DNA of 64,000 bases from NCBI GenBank assembly GCA_963576725.1, contig OY755242.1:61570324-61634323 (forward strand), read 5' to 3'. Below the pieces are notes generated by a model. It was not told the origin of the DNA, did no database searches, and worked only from the letters and a program-made list of their open reading frames with translations. Each line of letters starts with the position of its first letter. The stretch's first letter is position 1. Made by a program: the position numbers and the translations under genes. Shown piece after piece: positions 31,141-40,974 of this stretch. The stretch is from Azorinus chamasolen (taxonomy: Eukaryota > Mollusca > Bivalvia > Cardiida > Solecurtidae).

Positions 31141-31263
31141 TGTCACCTGCTAGCAGACGTGTGACAAAAACAACCGTGACAAGAAGCTAAACAGTTAGAC
31201 AGAAGGACGGACTGACTTCCAGCGAAGTGACCCCAAAGTGCTACGGTCCTAAAGCAGGTGACA
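31141..31263. mobile_element. Possible small element with TGTCACCTGCT ends
   Basis: TGTCACCTGCT at 31141-31151 is inverted as AGCAGGTGACA at 31253-31263. Between them lies GACAGAAGGACGGACTGAC. No target duplication was seen. Confidence 0.4.
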
Positions 31264-31537
31264 CAATTACTGAAAAAAAACAACATCAATGTTTCCTTTG
31301 GAACAAAGAACTGATTGCTTTATTGCTTTGTCTCTTATAGTCAAGCCTGACAAAAGCCTATTGAACCGCACTTAAGTGATCAACCGGTGGAAATTTATTA
31401 CCTAACATCCTGCAACTGACATAAAGCCCTGACTTGCTCATCCGTTCATCAATATTACTTACGGAATATTTTGCTAATTTGCAAATTCTTGAAAGCAAAT
31501 TTTGAGATCTGGATCAGCACTGAATTTCATTATTATT

Positions 31538-31767
31538 CCATGAATATTCATGTAAAAAAATAATGCCATCATGAATATAAATTAGATCAGTTTTTATATA
31601 GAACATGAACACGGGATTTTATATAGCACATGAACATGGCATTTTTTTACCATTGAAGAAACTGCAGAATCATCTCTATTTATTTCATACGCAAACAGAG
31701 CAGACCCTGATCAGATGGCTCCTATAGGAACTGTCTGATCTGGGTCTACACTGTTTGCAGATATTCA
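31538..31767 (-). mobile_element. PalC MITE, right end replaced by PalB
   Basis: It starts CCATGAATATTCATGTAA and breaks at GTTTGCAGATATTCA, where PalB begins. A short duplication, TTTTATATAG-ACATGAACA, lies at 31590-31640. Confidence 0.7.
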
Positions 31768-31771
31768 TTAA

Positions 31772-31998
31772 CCCATTCCCACATAGGCTATTTTTAGACC
31801 CAACCTCTTTGAATACATGTAGATCTACCGAAAAGGAGCATTTATTAGAGAAAAGGTAAATTTTAGATTTGTGTAGGGTTGAAACCATTGCGATAAATAG
31901 AGCATTTGCTCCTATGGAGCAAATGCTCTATTTATCACAATGGTTTCAAATAGTGACTTTTAAAGAGGCGTCCAAAGGCGTCAATATGCGGGAATGGG
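31772..31998 (+). mobile_element. PalB MITE
   Basis: TTAA at 31768-31771 and 31999-32002. The core palindrome is nearly perfect around CTCCTATGGAG. Confidence 0.86.
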
Positions 31999-32283
31999 TT
32001 AAGAGTTAAAAGCAAATTACTGATGAATTCTGTAATTGTCTTAGCAATTATTTTGTACCCAGATTAGATGCCAAGTTACTGCTTCACCTTTCAACAGTGA
32101 ATTTGAAAAGCAAAATGGTCGATCTATGTTTCAAATTAAAGGCCATTCATTGTGTAAGGATTAAATTTACTAGAGAATATGAATGCCAAACCGTGCAGAC
32201 CCTGATCCCAGGGTTTCATCGAGAGGGTCCTCTGTTTTGGGTTTACCGTTTTGCAAGTGTCACTGACCTTATTTTCTACTTAA

Positions 32284-32525
32284 ACCCTTTACTCCGTGAA
32301 AATTCATGTAAGAAATAATGACATCATGAATATTAATTAGATTATTTTTAATAATAGTACATGGAAACATGAAGTTTTGCTCACCACTGAAACTGTAGAA
32401 TCATATGTATATCATATCATAAGCAAGCAGAGCAGACCCTGATCAGACAGGTCCTACCAGAGCTGTCTGACCTGGGTGTTCTCTGTTTGCAAAGGTGTAG
32501 AAAACCGTATTTGTGGAGTAAAGGG
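32284..32525 (-). mobile_element. PalC MITE
   Basis: TTAA on both sides; the right one (32526-32529) is shared with PalB. The core hairpin is imperfect. Confidence 0.82.
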
Positions 32526-32529
32526 TTAA

Positions 32530-32749
32530 CCCTTTTCCTCCATAAATACGCCTTTCTACGCCTCTGTAATAACTTCTTGAAACCATTGTGATAAATAGAG
32601 CATTTGCTCCTATAGGAGCAAATGCTTTATTTATCACAATGGTTTCAAACTACAAAACTCTAAAATTTTACTTTTTTACTAGTAAATGCTCCTTTGGGGT
32701 AGATTCATTCGAAGAGGTTGGGTCTAAAAATAGCCTATGGAGGAAAGGG
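32530..32749 (-). mobile_element. PalB MITE with PalC-like ends
   Basis: It starts CCCTTTTCCTCCATAAATAC and ends CCTATGGAGGAAAGGG before TTAA. The core is a near-perfect palindrome. Confidence 0.85.
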
Positions 32750-32753
32750 TTAA

Positions 32754-33230
32754 AGGGGTTAAAAAAAAAAGCTTCGAGAGATATTTATGTTCCGGAAAGA
32801 ATGAATTAATCTAAATTTTGTCTGGCTGCCTCATTCTCTCTTGTCTGTATGTAATGTTCAATTAGGACAGTAATGAGAAGATACAAATCTGCCTACAGCA
32901 CCCACTCACTCAAGGTGTCATCTACATATACATGTATATACTAGCTATCTACTGTAAAAGTACTCAAAAATGTCTCCCTCCCTCAAATGCAAAAAAACCC
33001 ACCAATTTTTTCACCATTCTTTTATATTGCGACATCCAAATAATTATAGTTGGAGGCAGACAACAGAGGTTTTTCCTTGCATGGAACAAATTGCATAATT
33101 CTGATCACAGACAAACAACTATGACTGACTAGTACCACAAGTCAGCTGGAAAACTAAATAAATGTACAATAGGTATCGCTCATTATGGAACTTATAAGTT
33201 AACAACACATGTTATAAAAGTGGACACTTA
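32754..33230. other. Intronic stretch, nothing recognised
   Basis: It starts with a run of ten A residues. No terminal repeats or coding signal. Confidence 0.45.
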
Positions 33231-33233
33231 TAA

Positions 33234-33448
33234 GCCATTTCCTCATATTGACGTATTTTCACGTCTTCTTAAAAGTCACTTTTTGAAACCAATGTGATAA
33301 ATATGGAGCAGATGCTCTATTCATCACAATGGTTTCAAAACCATTGTTTTGAAAACTACACAATTCTAATTTTTTCCTTTTCTCTAGTAAATGCTCCTTT
33401 TCAGTAATTAAAGAGGTAAGATCTAAAAGTAGCTTATGAGGTAATGGG
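33234..33448 (-). mobile_element. PalB MITE, ends eroded
   Basis: It starts CCATTTCCTCATATTGACG and ends CTTATGAGGTAATGGG. The core is shortened, with CAATGGTTTCAAAACCATTG formed at its edge. Confidence 0.7.
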
Positions 33449-33548
33449 TAAATCAAATCAGCTTGATGGGTACATCAGGAAGACATGTGAACAAAGTACA
33501 TGTACAATATATCCTTGTATATACAAACATGAGCAGAAATTTCTTTAA

Positions 33549-33769
33549 CCCTTTCCTCCATAGATATGCCTTTCTATGCCACTGTAAACGTCACTTAATG
33601 AAACCATTGTGATAAATAGAGCATTTGCTCCTATAGGAGAAAATGCTCTATTTATCACAATGGTTTCAAACTACAAAATTCTAAAATTTTACTTTTCTCT
33701 AATAAATGCTCTATTTGGGTAGATTCATTTAAAGAGGTTGGGTCTAAAAATAGCCTATGAGGTAAAGGG
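33549..33769 (-). mobile_element. PalB MITE
   Basis: TTAA on both sides. It starts CCCTTTCCTCCATAGATATG and ends CTATGAGGTAAAGGG. The core palindrome is nearly perfect. Confidence 0.85.
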
Positions 33770-33863
33770 TTAATACCAAATATTACAATATATCTTTTTA
33801 TGATATAAGCCAGAATGTGAAGTAACTGGACTGGTGATAAGGCAATGTATGCAACACAGCAAA

Positions 33864-34083
33864 CCCTTTACTCCATAAATAGGACTTTGCAAACACAGAA
33901 GACCCATATCAGACAGCTCCTATCGCAACCGTCTGATCAGGGTCTTCTCTGTTTGCTTATGGAATAATATAGTTCTGATTCTACAGTTTCTGTCATGGCC
34001 AAAAATTCCTGTGCTTGTGCAATTAATCTAATAAATATTCATGGTGCAATTATTTATTATATGAATATTCATGGAGGAAATGG
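33864..34083 (+). mobile_element. PalC MITE
   Basis: It starts CCCTTTACTCCATAAATAGG and ends ATTCATGGAGGAAATGG before TTAA (34084-34087), next to the minisatellite. Confidence 0.8.
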
Positions 34084-34087
34084 TTAA

Positions 34088-35232
34088 GCAACTATAACAC
34101 TATATACTGGCTGGTGTATGCAATGGGCTTTGAGCAACAGTAATGCTATATATTGGCTGGTGTATGCAATGGGCTTTGGCAACAGTAACACTATATACTG
34201 GCTGGTGTATGCAATGGGCTTTGGCAACAGTAACACTATATATTGGCTGGTGTATGCAATGGGCTTTGGCAACAGTAACGCTATATATTGGCTGGTGTAT
34301 GCAATGGGCTTTGGCAACAGTAACACTATATATTGGCTGGTGTATGCAATGGGCTTTGGCAACAGTAACACTATATATTGGCTGGTGTATGCAATAGGCT
34401 TTGAGCAACAGTAACACTATATATTGGCTGGTGTATGCAATGGGCTTTGGCAACAGTAATGCTATATATTGGCTGGTGTATGCAATGGGTTTTGAGCAAC
34501 AGTAATGCTATATATTGGCTGGTGTATGCAATGGGCTTTGGCAACAGTAACACTATATACTGGCTGGTGTATGCAATGGGCTTTGGCAACAGTAACACTA
34601 TATATTGGCTGGTGTATGCAATGGGCTTTGGCAACAGTAACGCTATATATTGGCTGGTGTATGCAATGGGCTTTGGCAACAGTAACACTATATATTGGCT
34701 GGTGTATGCAATGGGCTTTGGCAACAGTAACACTATATATTGGCTGGTGTATGCAATGGGCTTTGGCAACAGTAACACTATATATTGGCTGGTGTATGCA
34801 ATGGGCTTTGGCAACAGTAACACTATATATTGGCTGGTGTATGCAATGGGCTTTGGCAACAGTAACACTATATATTGGCTGGTGTATGCAATGGGCTTTG
34901 AGCAACAGTAACACTATATATTGGCTGGTGTATGCAATGGGCTTTGGCAACAGTAATGCTATATATTGGCTGGTGTATGCAATGGGCTTTGGCAACAGTA
35001 ACACTATATATTGGCTGGTGTATGCAATGGGCTTTGGCAACAGTAATGCTATATATTGGCTGGTGTATGCAATGGGCCTAAGCAACAGCAACACTATATA
35101 TTGTCTGGTGTATGCAATGTTTTAGCAACAATAACACTACATGTATACAAAGGCTGGTGTATGCAATGGGCTTGAACAACAATAACACCACATATTGGCT
35201 GATTTATGCAATGGGTTTGTGTGACATTAACA
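34088..35232 (+). repeat. 45-bp minisatellite, about 24 copies
   Basis: The unit is GGCTGGTGTATGCAATGGGC plus TTTGGCAACAGTAACACTAT plus ATATT. Most units are 45 bp; a few carry GAGCAAC and are 46 bp. Copies after 35090 decay. As 45 is a multiple of three and the unit lacks stops in several frames, open frames of up to 210 codons appear on both strands; I do not regard them as genes. Confidence 0.95.
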
Positions 35233-35329
35233 TGACACTCTCCTCTGTTCTAAGTAATGTTTTAGGACAATAAGACCACAAGTTGTCTAATGTATACCAT
35301 AGGTTTAAATAGAACAATTGGATTTTCAG

Positions 35330-35400
35330 AGTAAACCCAGATCATATGGCTCATATAGTAGCCATCTGATCAGGATCTGCTCTGTTGGTGTATGAAATTA
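35330..35400 (+). mobile_element. PalC core fragment
   Basis: GAGTAAACCCAGATCATATGGC opposite GCCATCTGATCAGGATCTGC. Confidence 0.5.
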
Positions 35401-35430
35401 CAGTAGAACCTCTCTAAAGCAACCACTTCA
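35401..35430 (+). mobile_element. PogE/PogD left-end fragment
   Basis: CAGTAGAACCTCTCTAAAGC follows TTA, then PalB starts at the next TTAA. Confidence 0.55.
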
Positions 35431-35434
35431 TTAA

Positions 35435-35655
35435 CCCATTCCCACTTAGGCTATTTTTAGACCTAACCTCTTTGATTAAATCTACCAAAAAGGAGCATTA
35501 ACTAGAGAAAAGGAAATTTTCAGAATTGTGTAGTTTTGAAACCATTGTGATAAATAGAGCATTTGCTCCGGTGGAGCAAATGCTCTATTTATCACAATGG
35601 TTTCATAAAGTGACTTTTACAGAAGCGTCAAAAGGCGTCAATATGCGGGAATGGG
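35435..35655 (+). mobile_element. PalB MITE
   Basis: TTAA at 35431-35434 and 35656-35659. The core is a near-perfect palindrome around CTCCGGTGGAG. Confidence 0.86.
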
Positions 35656-35677
35656 TTAATTGCCATGGGAGTGTTAG

Positions 35678-35915
35678 CCCTTTCCCTGTTCTATGTTTAT
35701 TCCAATTTTCAATACCTCAGATTCATGGATAAAATAGTTATAATGAAATAAGGAAGGTGGAACATTGTCGCCACTTTAGAAACTAAAGAAACAGAACTAT
35801 CAAATTCCATTAGCAAACAGAGCAGACCCTGATCAGACACCTCCTATAGGAGCCGTTTGATCTGGGTCTACTTTGTTTGCAAATGCGTGAAAACACGTTT
35901 ATATGAGGGAAAGGG
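35678..35915 (-). mobile_element. PalA MITE
   Basis: Left TTAG, right TTAA. It starts CCCTTTCCCTGTTCTATG and ends TATGAGGGAAAGGG. Confidence 0.84.
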
Positions 35916-35919
35916 TTAA

Positions 35920-36070
35920 TAAGCTGGTGGCTACTTAATACAGAACAAAAGTTATGTAGAAAACTCCTCAAGGAGCTTTCTGCATTACCTTCATTCTGAA
36001 TTAAGCTGCCACCTGTCTCTAATATCCATTAGATTTTCATTGAGTGGTTGAATAAGAAAAGATTTACTGA
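35920..36070 (+). mobile_element. PogE fragment
   Basis: A hairpin of GGTGGCTACTTAATACAGA with TCTGAATTAAGCTGCCACC; the left end is lost. Confidence 0.5.
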
Positions 36071-36075
36071 TTTTA

Positions 36076-36447
36076 CAGTAGAAGCTGTCTCATTTATTTA
36101 ACTTGGAGCTTTCTGCATTACTTTCAACCTGCATTAAGCTACCACCTGTCTTAAGGATTCAGATTTATGTGTCTTTTTAACTCTTTCGGCGCCAAATTTC
36201 TAATTGTCGTCTGCAATCCAAGTTTGTTAAATCATTCAGTAAAATAAGGAAATGAGATAAATAAATGCAAATTTCAAAGGAATAAAGCACATATATAAAA
36301 ATAGAGATTGAGACAAATAGTGAAGTCACTGATCAGATGCCACTTTTTCAAGGCGGCGTCTTATCTGGGACTGCACTATTTGTCGTGGTGCATTTATGCA
36401 ACTGCGGCAGTGAAATCGTTAATGGTCACTTAAGACAGGTTATCCCG
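36076..36447 (-). mobile_element. PogE MITE split by PalJ
   Basis: TA then CAGTAGAAGCTGTCTC; it ends CACTTAAGACAGGTTATCCCG then TA. PalJ sits in its right arm. Confidence 0.7.
36181..36418 (+). mobile_element. PalJ MITE nested in PogE, uninterrupted copy
   Basis: TTAA at 36177-36180 and 36419-36422. The ends are CTCTTTCGGCGCCAAATTTC and CTGCGGCAGTGAAATCG. It gives the empty-site reference for the PalI insertion at 25077. Confidence 0.83.
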
Positions 36448-36448
36448 T

Positions 36449-36565
36449 AGATCTGATTCTACAGTTTCTGTTATGGACAAATAAAAACCTAAGTTCATAA
36501 TTATACCATAATAAAAATTCAGCAAATAAATATTCATGATGTCATTATGTCTTACATGAATATTC
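36449..36565 (+). mobile_element. PalC right-arm fragment
   Basis: GATCTGATTCTACAGTTTCTG to ATTCATGATGTCATTATG and ATGAATATTCATAAG. Confidence 0.55.
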
Positions 36566-36656
36566 ATAAGATTTGTATAATAAAATATGATGGTTATAAA
36601 ATACAAATCTCCAAACCAATATCAAATCAGACAAAACAGAAAATAAATTTAATATC

Positions 36657-36729
36657 GACGGCTTGGTGCAAAACTATTGTAACGCCTTCACTTTGTGAAG
36701 GAGTTACAATAGTTTTGCACCAAGCCCTC
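36657..36729. mobile_element. Hairpin element L, stand-alone copy
   Basis: GCTTGGTGCAAAACTATTG pairs with CAATAGTTTTGCACCAAGC around CTTCACTTTGTGAAG. It matches the hairpin inside PalB at 16639-16713. Confidence 0.75.
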
Positions 36730-37126
36730 AATATGCTGTTTGTGATGTACTCATCTCAAAACTACACCATAATGAATCTCGGCAAAACTGGGACATGTAA
36801 AGCTAATATTTTATCTAATTTTGTCCCAATTTGAATTTAATCTAGTGTGAACTTTGTAAGAAAACTATGCATCGAGTTCATGTAATCAATATTTCAATGT
36901 CTAAAGCATTCTAGATGCGATATTTCTAACGATTTTATTAAAACTATCAAGAGAATTCTTGCAATTTCTTTGATGTTCAAAAACAAATATTTCAAGAACT
37001 AAATTTTAACATTATGCTTTTCTGCCAGTAAATATCATCTGGGTATGGAATACGGGGAAGTATTGGCCAAGAGTTTATTTTTGTCTGTGGTGCAGAGAGG
37101 AGTGTTACGAGATACATATAGGCCAT
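36730..37126. other. Intronic stretch, nothing recognised
   Basis: AT-rich, no element ends or coding signal. Confidence 0.45.
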
Positions 37127-37368
37127 CCCTTTCCCTGTTCTCAGTTTATACCAAATTTCAATACCTACTGAATATTAATTAATAAAATAGTTATAAAGAA
37201 ATATGGAAGTTGGAACATTGTAGACATTTTAGAAAGCAAAGAAATACATTTATCAAATTCTATTAGCAAACAGAGCAGACCCTGATCAGACGGCTCCTCT
37301 AGGAGCCGTCTGATCTGGGTCTACTCTGTTTGCAAACGCGTGAAAACACGTTTATATGAGGGAAAGGG
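37127..37368 (-). mobile_element. PalA MITE upstream of the exon in map order
   Basis: It starts CCCTTTCCCTGTTCTCAG and ends TATGAGGGAAAGGG, but CATC and CTAT flank it instead of TTAA. The core is a near-perfect palindrome. Confidence 0.82.
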
Positions 37369-37500
37369 CTATATAGTAACTTAATCCCTTATGCTAAGTA
37401 TTTGGGCAGACAAACTTACATAAACAGTGCATACCCAAATTAAACTGATTCGAATAGAGCAGTTTGGTCCAGGTCTACACTATTTTCTACTACGTCACTG

Positions 37501-37639
37501 AGGTCCAGGTAAGTTGTGTAAATCTAAACGTTTGCAAAAACAGCTCCTTTATTCCTCCACCAAACCCTGTACTGTCACCACTCTTTAGAATCGTCTCAAA
37601 GAGACGAATCTAAAGAGTGGTCACAGTATAGGGTTTAAT
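37501..37639 (+). mobile_element. PalF MITE, right end lost
   Basis: AGGTCCAGGTAAGTTGTG, then CCACCAAACCCTGTACTG and a hairpin CACTCTTTAGAATCGTCTC. It is opposite in orientation to the PalF at 38107. Confidence 0.68.
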
Positions 37640-37666
37640 GCCATTATTTCTTACATGAATCTTGAA

Positions 37667-37878
37667 CTCTTTTAGCACCAAATAATTTTCACAAAGAAAC
37701 ATTGTTGTCTGTTTTAGTTCCTTCAAGTGTTTCAGAAAACATGACTGGAGTGTTAAACAGTTTAGATCCTTATCAGATGCTGAGTTACTCAGTGTCTCAT
37801 TTGGATTCTATCTATTTTCAACAGCGATCACAGATTTGACCTATCGATCACCTTTTGGCAACCATGGCCTTGAAAGAA
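37667..37878 (+). mobile_element. PalK MITE, 32 bp from the splice donor
   Basis: TGAA on the left and TTAA on the right. It starts CTCTTTTAGCACCAAAT and has CCTTATCAGATGCTGAGTTA in the core. Confidence 0.6.
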
Positions 37879-37914
37879 TTAAGAGGCACTTAAGTGTGGA
37901 TGTGTCTTACTGAC

Positions 37915-38055
37915 CTATTCTGAAATCTACATATCCCTCTCCACCGGACAAGACGAGGCGGGATGAGTTGTCTCCCATGTCAGTATCATCTCCGTTGTCT
38001 TTAGACTCCTCCTCCGCTGTGTCTGCAGCATGGCTTATACCCTTTCTTTTCTTGC
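37915..38055 (-). CDS. MAPK8IP3: Penultimate exon of JIP3/JIP4-type scaffold protein
   Basis: This 141-nt exon codes part of the C-terminal beta-propeller region of the JIP3/JIP4 family, the JNK-pathway scaffold and kinesin/dynein cargo adaptor. It is bounded on the minus strand by a TTGTTTTCCAG acceptor (AG 38057-38056) and a G|GTCAGT donor (GT at 37914-37913). The only open frame starts with two nucleotides of a split codon. It reads KKRKGISHAADTAEEESKD, an acidic linker, and then RLVLSGGEGYVDFRI, leaving G for the next exon. The SGGEGY-DFR motif is the most recognisable match, and it precedes the acidic patch and RSH-IVW tail exactly as in the family. The other two frames contain stops. 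No start codon is expected. Low identity in the linker is normal for this family. Confidence 0.87.
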
Positions 38056-38106
38056 CTGGAAAACAATAAAATACAAACACGGGTGAGTTAGGCCTGTTGG
38101 TATTTA

Positions 38107-38273
38107 CAGAGCAACAGATAAAGGTTCATTCTCAAATGCTAAAATCGTCATTTCTCTACCAAACCCTATGTTGCGACCACTTTTTAAAGAGTGGCCACAA
38201 CATTGGGTTACTTGGAGAAATAAAGCAGTTATGTTTGAAAATGTTTAATTAACGCATCTTATCTGGAGCTCTG
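38107..38273 (-). mobile_element. PalF MITE, 52 bp from the exon
   Basis: It starts CAGAGCAACAGATAAAGG and ends CTTATCTGGAGCTCTG. TATTTA is repeated exactly at 38101-38106 and 38274-38279. The core hairpin is shortened. Confidence 0.84.
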
Positions 38274-38304
38274 TATTTATAAGAAGGAAATATTGTCTAC
38301 TTAA

Positions 38305-38523
38305 CCCTTTCCCTCATATAAACGCCTTTTCACAAATTTGCAAACAGAGTAGACCCAGATCAGACGGCTCCTATATAGGAGCTGTCTGATAAGGGTCTAC
38401 TTTGTTTGCTAACAGAATTTGAAAGATCTGTTTCTTTACTTTCTAAAATGGCTACAATGCTCAACCTTCTATATTTCACACTATTTTTGTCCATAAATAA
38501 TCAGTAGGTATTGAAAATTGGAA
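38305..38523 (+). mobile_element. PalA MITE, right end cut
   Basis: Left TTAA, start CCCTTTCCCTCATATAAACG. The core has an extra TATA. It stops at GAAAATTGGAA, where the next PalA begins at TTAA. Confidence 0.8.
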
Positions 38524-38527
38524 TTAA

Positions 38528-38702
38528 CCCTTTCCCTGTTTAATATTTATTCCAAAGTTCAATACCTACCTAATATTCATGTGGACAAAATAGTTATAAT
38601 GAAATATGGAAGGTGGAACATTGTAGCCATTTTAGAAACTAAAGAAACAGATTTATCACATTCCATTAGCAAACAAAGCAGACCCTGATCAGACAGCTCC
38701 TT
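38528..38702 (-). mobile_element. PalA MITE, truncated in the core
   Basis: TTAA then CCCTTTCCCTGTTTAATATT; it breaks at GATCAGACAGCTCCTTA. Confidence 0.75.
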
Positions 38703-38715
38703 ATATTGAAATTCC

Positions 38716-38824
38716 TATAAGCAAACAGTGAAGACTCTGATCAGACGCTGCATTATGCGGCGTCTGATCAGAGTCTACACTGTTTGCCTACGTCGCATAT
38801 ATGGGATCGTGGGAGCAAATGGAT
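38716..38824. mobile_element. Fragment of a further hairpin family
   Basis: The arms GAAGACTCTGATCAGACGC and GCGTCTGATCAGAGTCTAC enclose TGCATTATGC. Unlike PalA, this stem shows no A-opposite-A position. Confidence 0.6.
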
Positions 38825-38933
38825 TAATTAGCTGAATTTGAAAAAGATATGAACAAGGGACAAAATGTAGAAACCAATCTTCATTATTTTCCAAGCAAAC
38901 AGACCAGACCTTGTTCAGACCCTGTAGGAGTCC
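38825..38933 (-). mobile_element. PalC fragment
   Basis: TTAGCTGAATTTGAAAAAG and then CAAGCAAACAGACCAGACC; it is cut in the core. Confidence 0.5.
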
Positions 38934-38937
38934 TTAA

Positions 38938-39149
38938 CCCTTTCCCTGTTCTATGTTTATTCCAAATTTCAATACCTAATGGATACTCATTGGAAAAATT
39001 GTAGCCATTTTAGAAAGTAAAGAAACATATCTATCAAATTCTATTAGCAAACAGAGCAGACCCTGATCAGACGGCTCCTATAGGAGCCATCTGATCTGGG
39101 TCTACTCTGTTTGCAAATGCGTGAAAACACGTTTATATGAGGGAAAGGG
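38938..39149 (-). mobile_element. PalA MITE, short left arm
   Basis: TTAA on both sides. The core palindrome around CTCCTATAGGAG is intact. Confidence 0.85.
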
Positions 39150-39215
39150 TTAAAAGGTCCAGATCTCCAGCATCTGTTCTGCTTGCTTATGGTCACTATT
39201 GGCAGACACGCTAAA

Positions 39216-39608
39216 ACACTTTACCTGATATAAATGCCTCTTCATGCCATTGCAAACAGAGTAGACCCAGATCAGATGGGTCTTTAGGAGTTGTCAGATC
39301 TGTAAGCTTATGGAATTATATAGATCAGGGCTCAAGCTGGAGGGCGATTTAGGAGCAAAAAGTCTCCTTCACCGTGTTTTGAGCTGAGAGTGAAGTTGAA
39401 ATAAATAGAATATATAGGGAGATACAAAATCAGGACCAAACTTCTCCCTGAATGCCTCCAAACTTCTCCCTGATGGTAAACTCTAGCTTGAGCCCTGTAG
39501 ATTTGATTCAACAGTTTCTGCTCTGCCAAACAATGCTGTGTTCATTCACCAGTATAACAATTCAGCCGATGATGTCCTTATTTCTTACATGAATATTCAT
39601 CGGGATAA
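39216..39608 (+). mobile_element. PalC MITE split by a hAT-like element
   Basis: It starts ACTTTACCTGATATAAATGC, with GCAAACAGAGTAGACCCAG, and ends ATGAATATTCATCGGGATAA. Confidence 0.68.
39326..39497 (+). mobile_element. hAT-like MITE nested in PalC
   Basis: The ends are CAGGGCTCAAGCTGGAGG and CTCTAGCTTGAGCCCTG. TAGAT is repeated at 39321-39325 and 39498-39502, and the PalC arm rejoins when it is removed. The CAGGG end is hAT-like; the 5-bp duplication is shorter than usual. Confidence 0.78.
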
Positions 39609-39854
39609 AACTAGAGTCCATAGAGAATGAAGAGATTAAATTGCTCAAGGAGTTTGAATGACAGGAGCCCTCTAATCTGGTTATACACTGTTTGAAGATG
39701 CAAAATCAATTCCCAAAAGTCAAAGCCTTTTTCGCTATTTCAAATGTCATGAGTAACATTTCTTGGGAGTCCGTTTTAATCACAACTGTTTTACAGATCA
39801 ATAATGCAAAATATTTGAAGAGGGAAAATCTAAACTAATTGGTTTTCTTTCTAA

Positions 39855-39963
39855 CCCTTTGAATGCAAGACATGCAATTGTGTGGCATTTGCAAACAGTG
39901 CAGACCTGGACCAGGAGCCCTCTGATCAAGGGTGTACTTTCTGTCATTCAAAACCATCTAGCT
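39855..39963. mobile_element. PalP MITE, right end lost
   Basis: CCCTTTGAATGCAAGACATG, then GCAAACAGTGCAGACC and CATTCAAAACCATCTAGC. Confidence 0.55.
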
Positions 39964-39969
39964 AGTTAA

Positions 39970-40140
39970 CCCTTTCCCGCACATTGACGCCTTTTGACGC
40001 TTCTATAAAAGTCACTTAGTGAAACCATTGTGATAAATAGAGCATTTGCTCCCATAGGAGCAAATGCTCTATTTATCACAATGGTTTCAAACTACAAAAT
40101 TCTAAAATTTTCCTTTTCTCTAGCAAATTCTCCTTTTCGG
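39970..40140 (-). mobile_element. PalB MITE, right end lost
   Basis: TTAA then CCCTTTCCCGCACATTGACG. The core is a near-perfect palindrome. It stops at CTCCTTTTCGG. Confidence 0.78.
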
Positions 40141-40453
40141 TTAATCGACATCTCATCTAGATCAAAACTTATCACATAGGTTATTTATTAACTCTTTCCC
40201 TGTTGAATATTCATGTAAAAAAAATGATAACATCATAAATATTTATTAGCGGATTTTTTATAATGGTATACGTACACAGAATTTGTTGGTATTGGTAGAA
40301 ACTGTAGAGTCTGATTTATTATAATTTCATAAGCAAACAGAGCAGACCCTGGTCAGATGGCTCCTACAGGACCTGTCTAATCTGGGTCTACTCTGTTTGA
40401 AAAGGCTTTTGTACCAAGGGAAGCTTAAACATTCACAGCTAGTGTGCAAAGAG
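40141..40453 (+). mobile_element. PalK right half split by PalC
   Basis: CATCTCATCTAGATCAAAAC precedes the nested PalC. CACAGCTAGTGTGCAAAGAG follows it, ending at TTAA 40454-40457. Confidence 0.6.
40192..40424 (-). mobile_element. PalC MITE nested in PalK
   Basis: TTAA at 40188-40191 and 40425-40428. It starts CTCTTTCCCTGTTGAATATT. Confidence 0.78.
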
Positions 40454-40499
40454 TTAACCCATTACTCCTTAGATGCACCTTTGCAAATGGGATAGACCA

Positions 40500-40647
40500 T
40501 ATGATAGATAGATTGCGCCATATGTTAGCAGTGCTCAATATTGTAGGCCAATGACTCAATGACCAGGGGAGTAAATGTACAGTCGGCTGAGCAGTCATTC
40601 GGACTGAAAGTAGACTATAACTAGGTACTTTACTTTTTTTACTTTTA
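40500..40647 (+). mobile_element. 5'-truncated SINE fragment
   Basis: CATATGTTAGCAGTGCTCAA to GGTACTTTACTTTTTTTAC matches the 3' part of the SINE at 53803-54106 in complement. TAGACC is present on both sides, a likely target duplication. Confidence 0.7.
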
Positions 40648-40777
40648 GACCCAGATCAGATGGTTCCAGTAGAAGCTGTCTGATAAGTGCCGCTCTGTTT
40701 GTTTATAAAATTATATAGAATTGATGGGGCAGAACCTTTTCTTGTTCATAAGCCATTATTAATGTTAAGACAATTAA

Positions 40778-40974
40778 TCCATTCCCTTTGATGCCTCTGT
40801 AAAAGACCATTGTGATAAATAGAGCACTTGCTCCATAGGAGCAAATGCTCTATTTATCACAATGGTTTCAAAACTACAGATTTCTGAAATTTTCCTATTT
40901 TCTAGTAAATGCTCCTTTTCAGTAGATTAATATTCAAAGAGGTTGACTCTTAAAATAGCCTATGAGGTAATGGG
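40778..40974 (-). mobile_element. PalB MITE nested in PalC
   Basis: TTAA on the left, ATAA on the right. It starts TCCATTCCCTTTGATGCC and the core palindrome is nearly perfect. Confidence 0.8.

Larger units (their letters stand above)
16280..37914 (-). other. MAPK8IP3: 21.6 kb JIP intron filled with MITEs
   Basis: The minus-strand donor is GTCAGT at 37914-37909 and the acceptor CTTTCAG ends at 16280. Between them lie about forty palindromic MITEs, one TanG and two minisatellites. No further JIP exon is needed, because the two exons join in phase and in family order. Confidence 0.8.

Noticed and set aside
34100..35125. Long open frames of up to 210 codons on both strands in the 45-bp array
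   Set aside because: They are translations of a stop-free 45-bp repeat in several frames at once. The 46-bp units break the frames, and no start context, splice signal or domain is present.
34088..35232. CRISPR-like array
   Set aside because: The units are contiguous 45-bp copies without unique spacers, in animal DNA.
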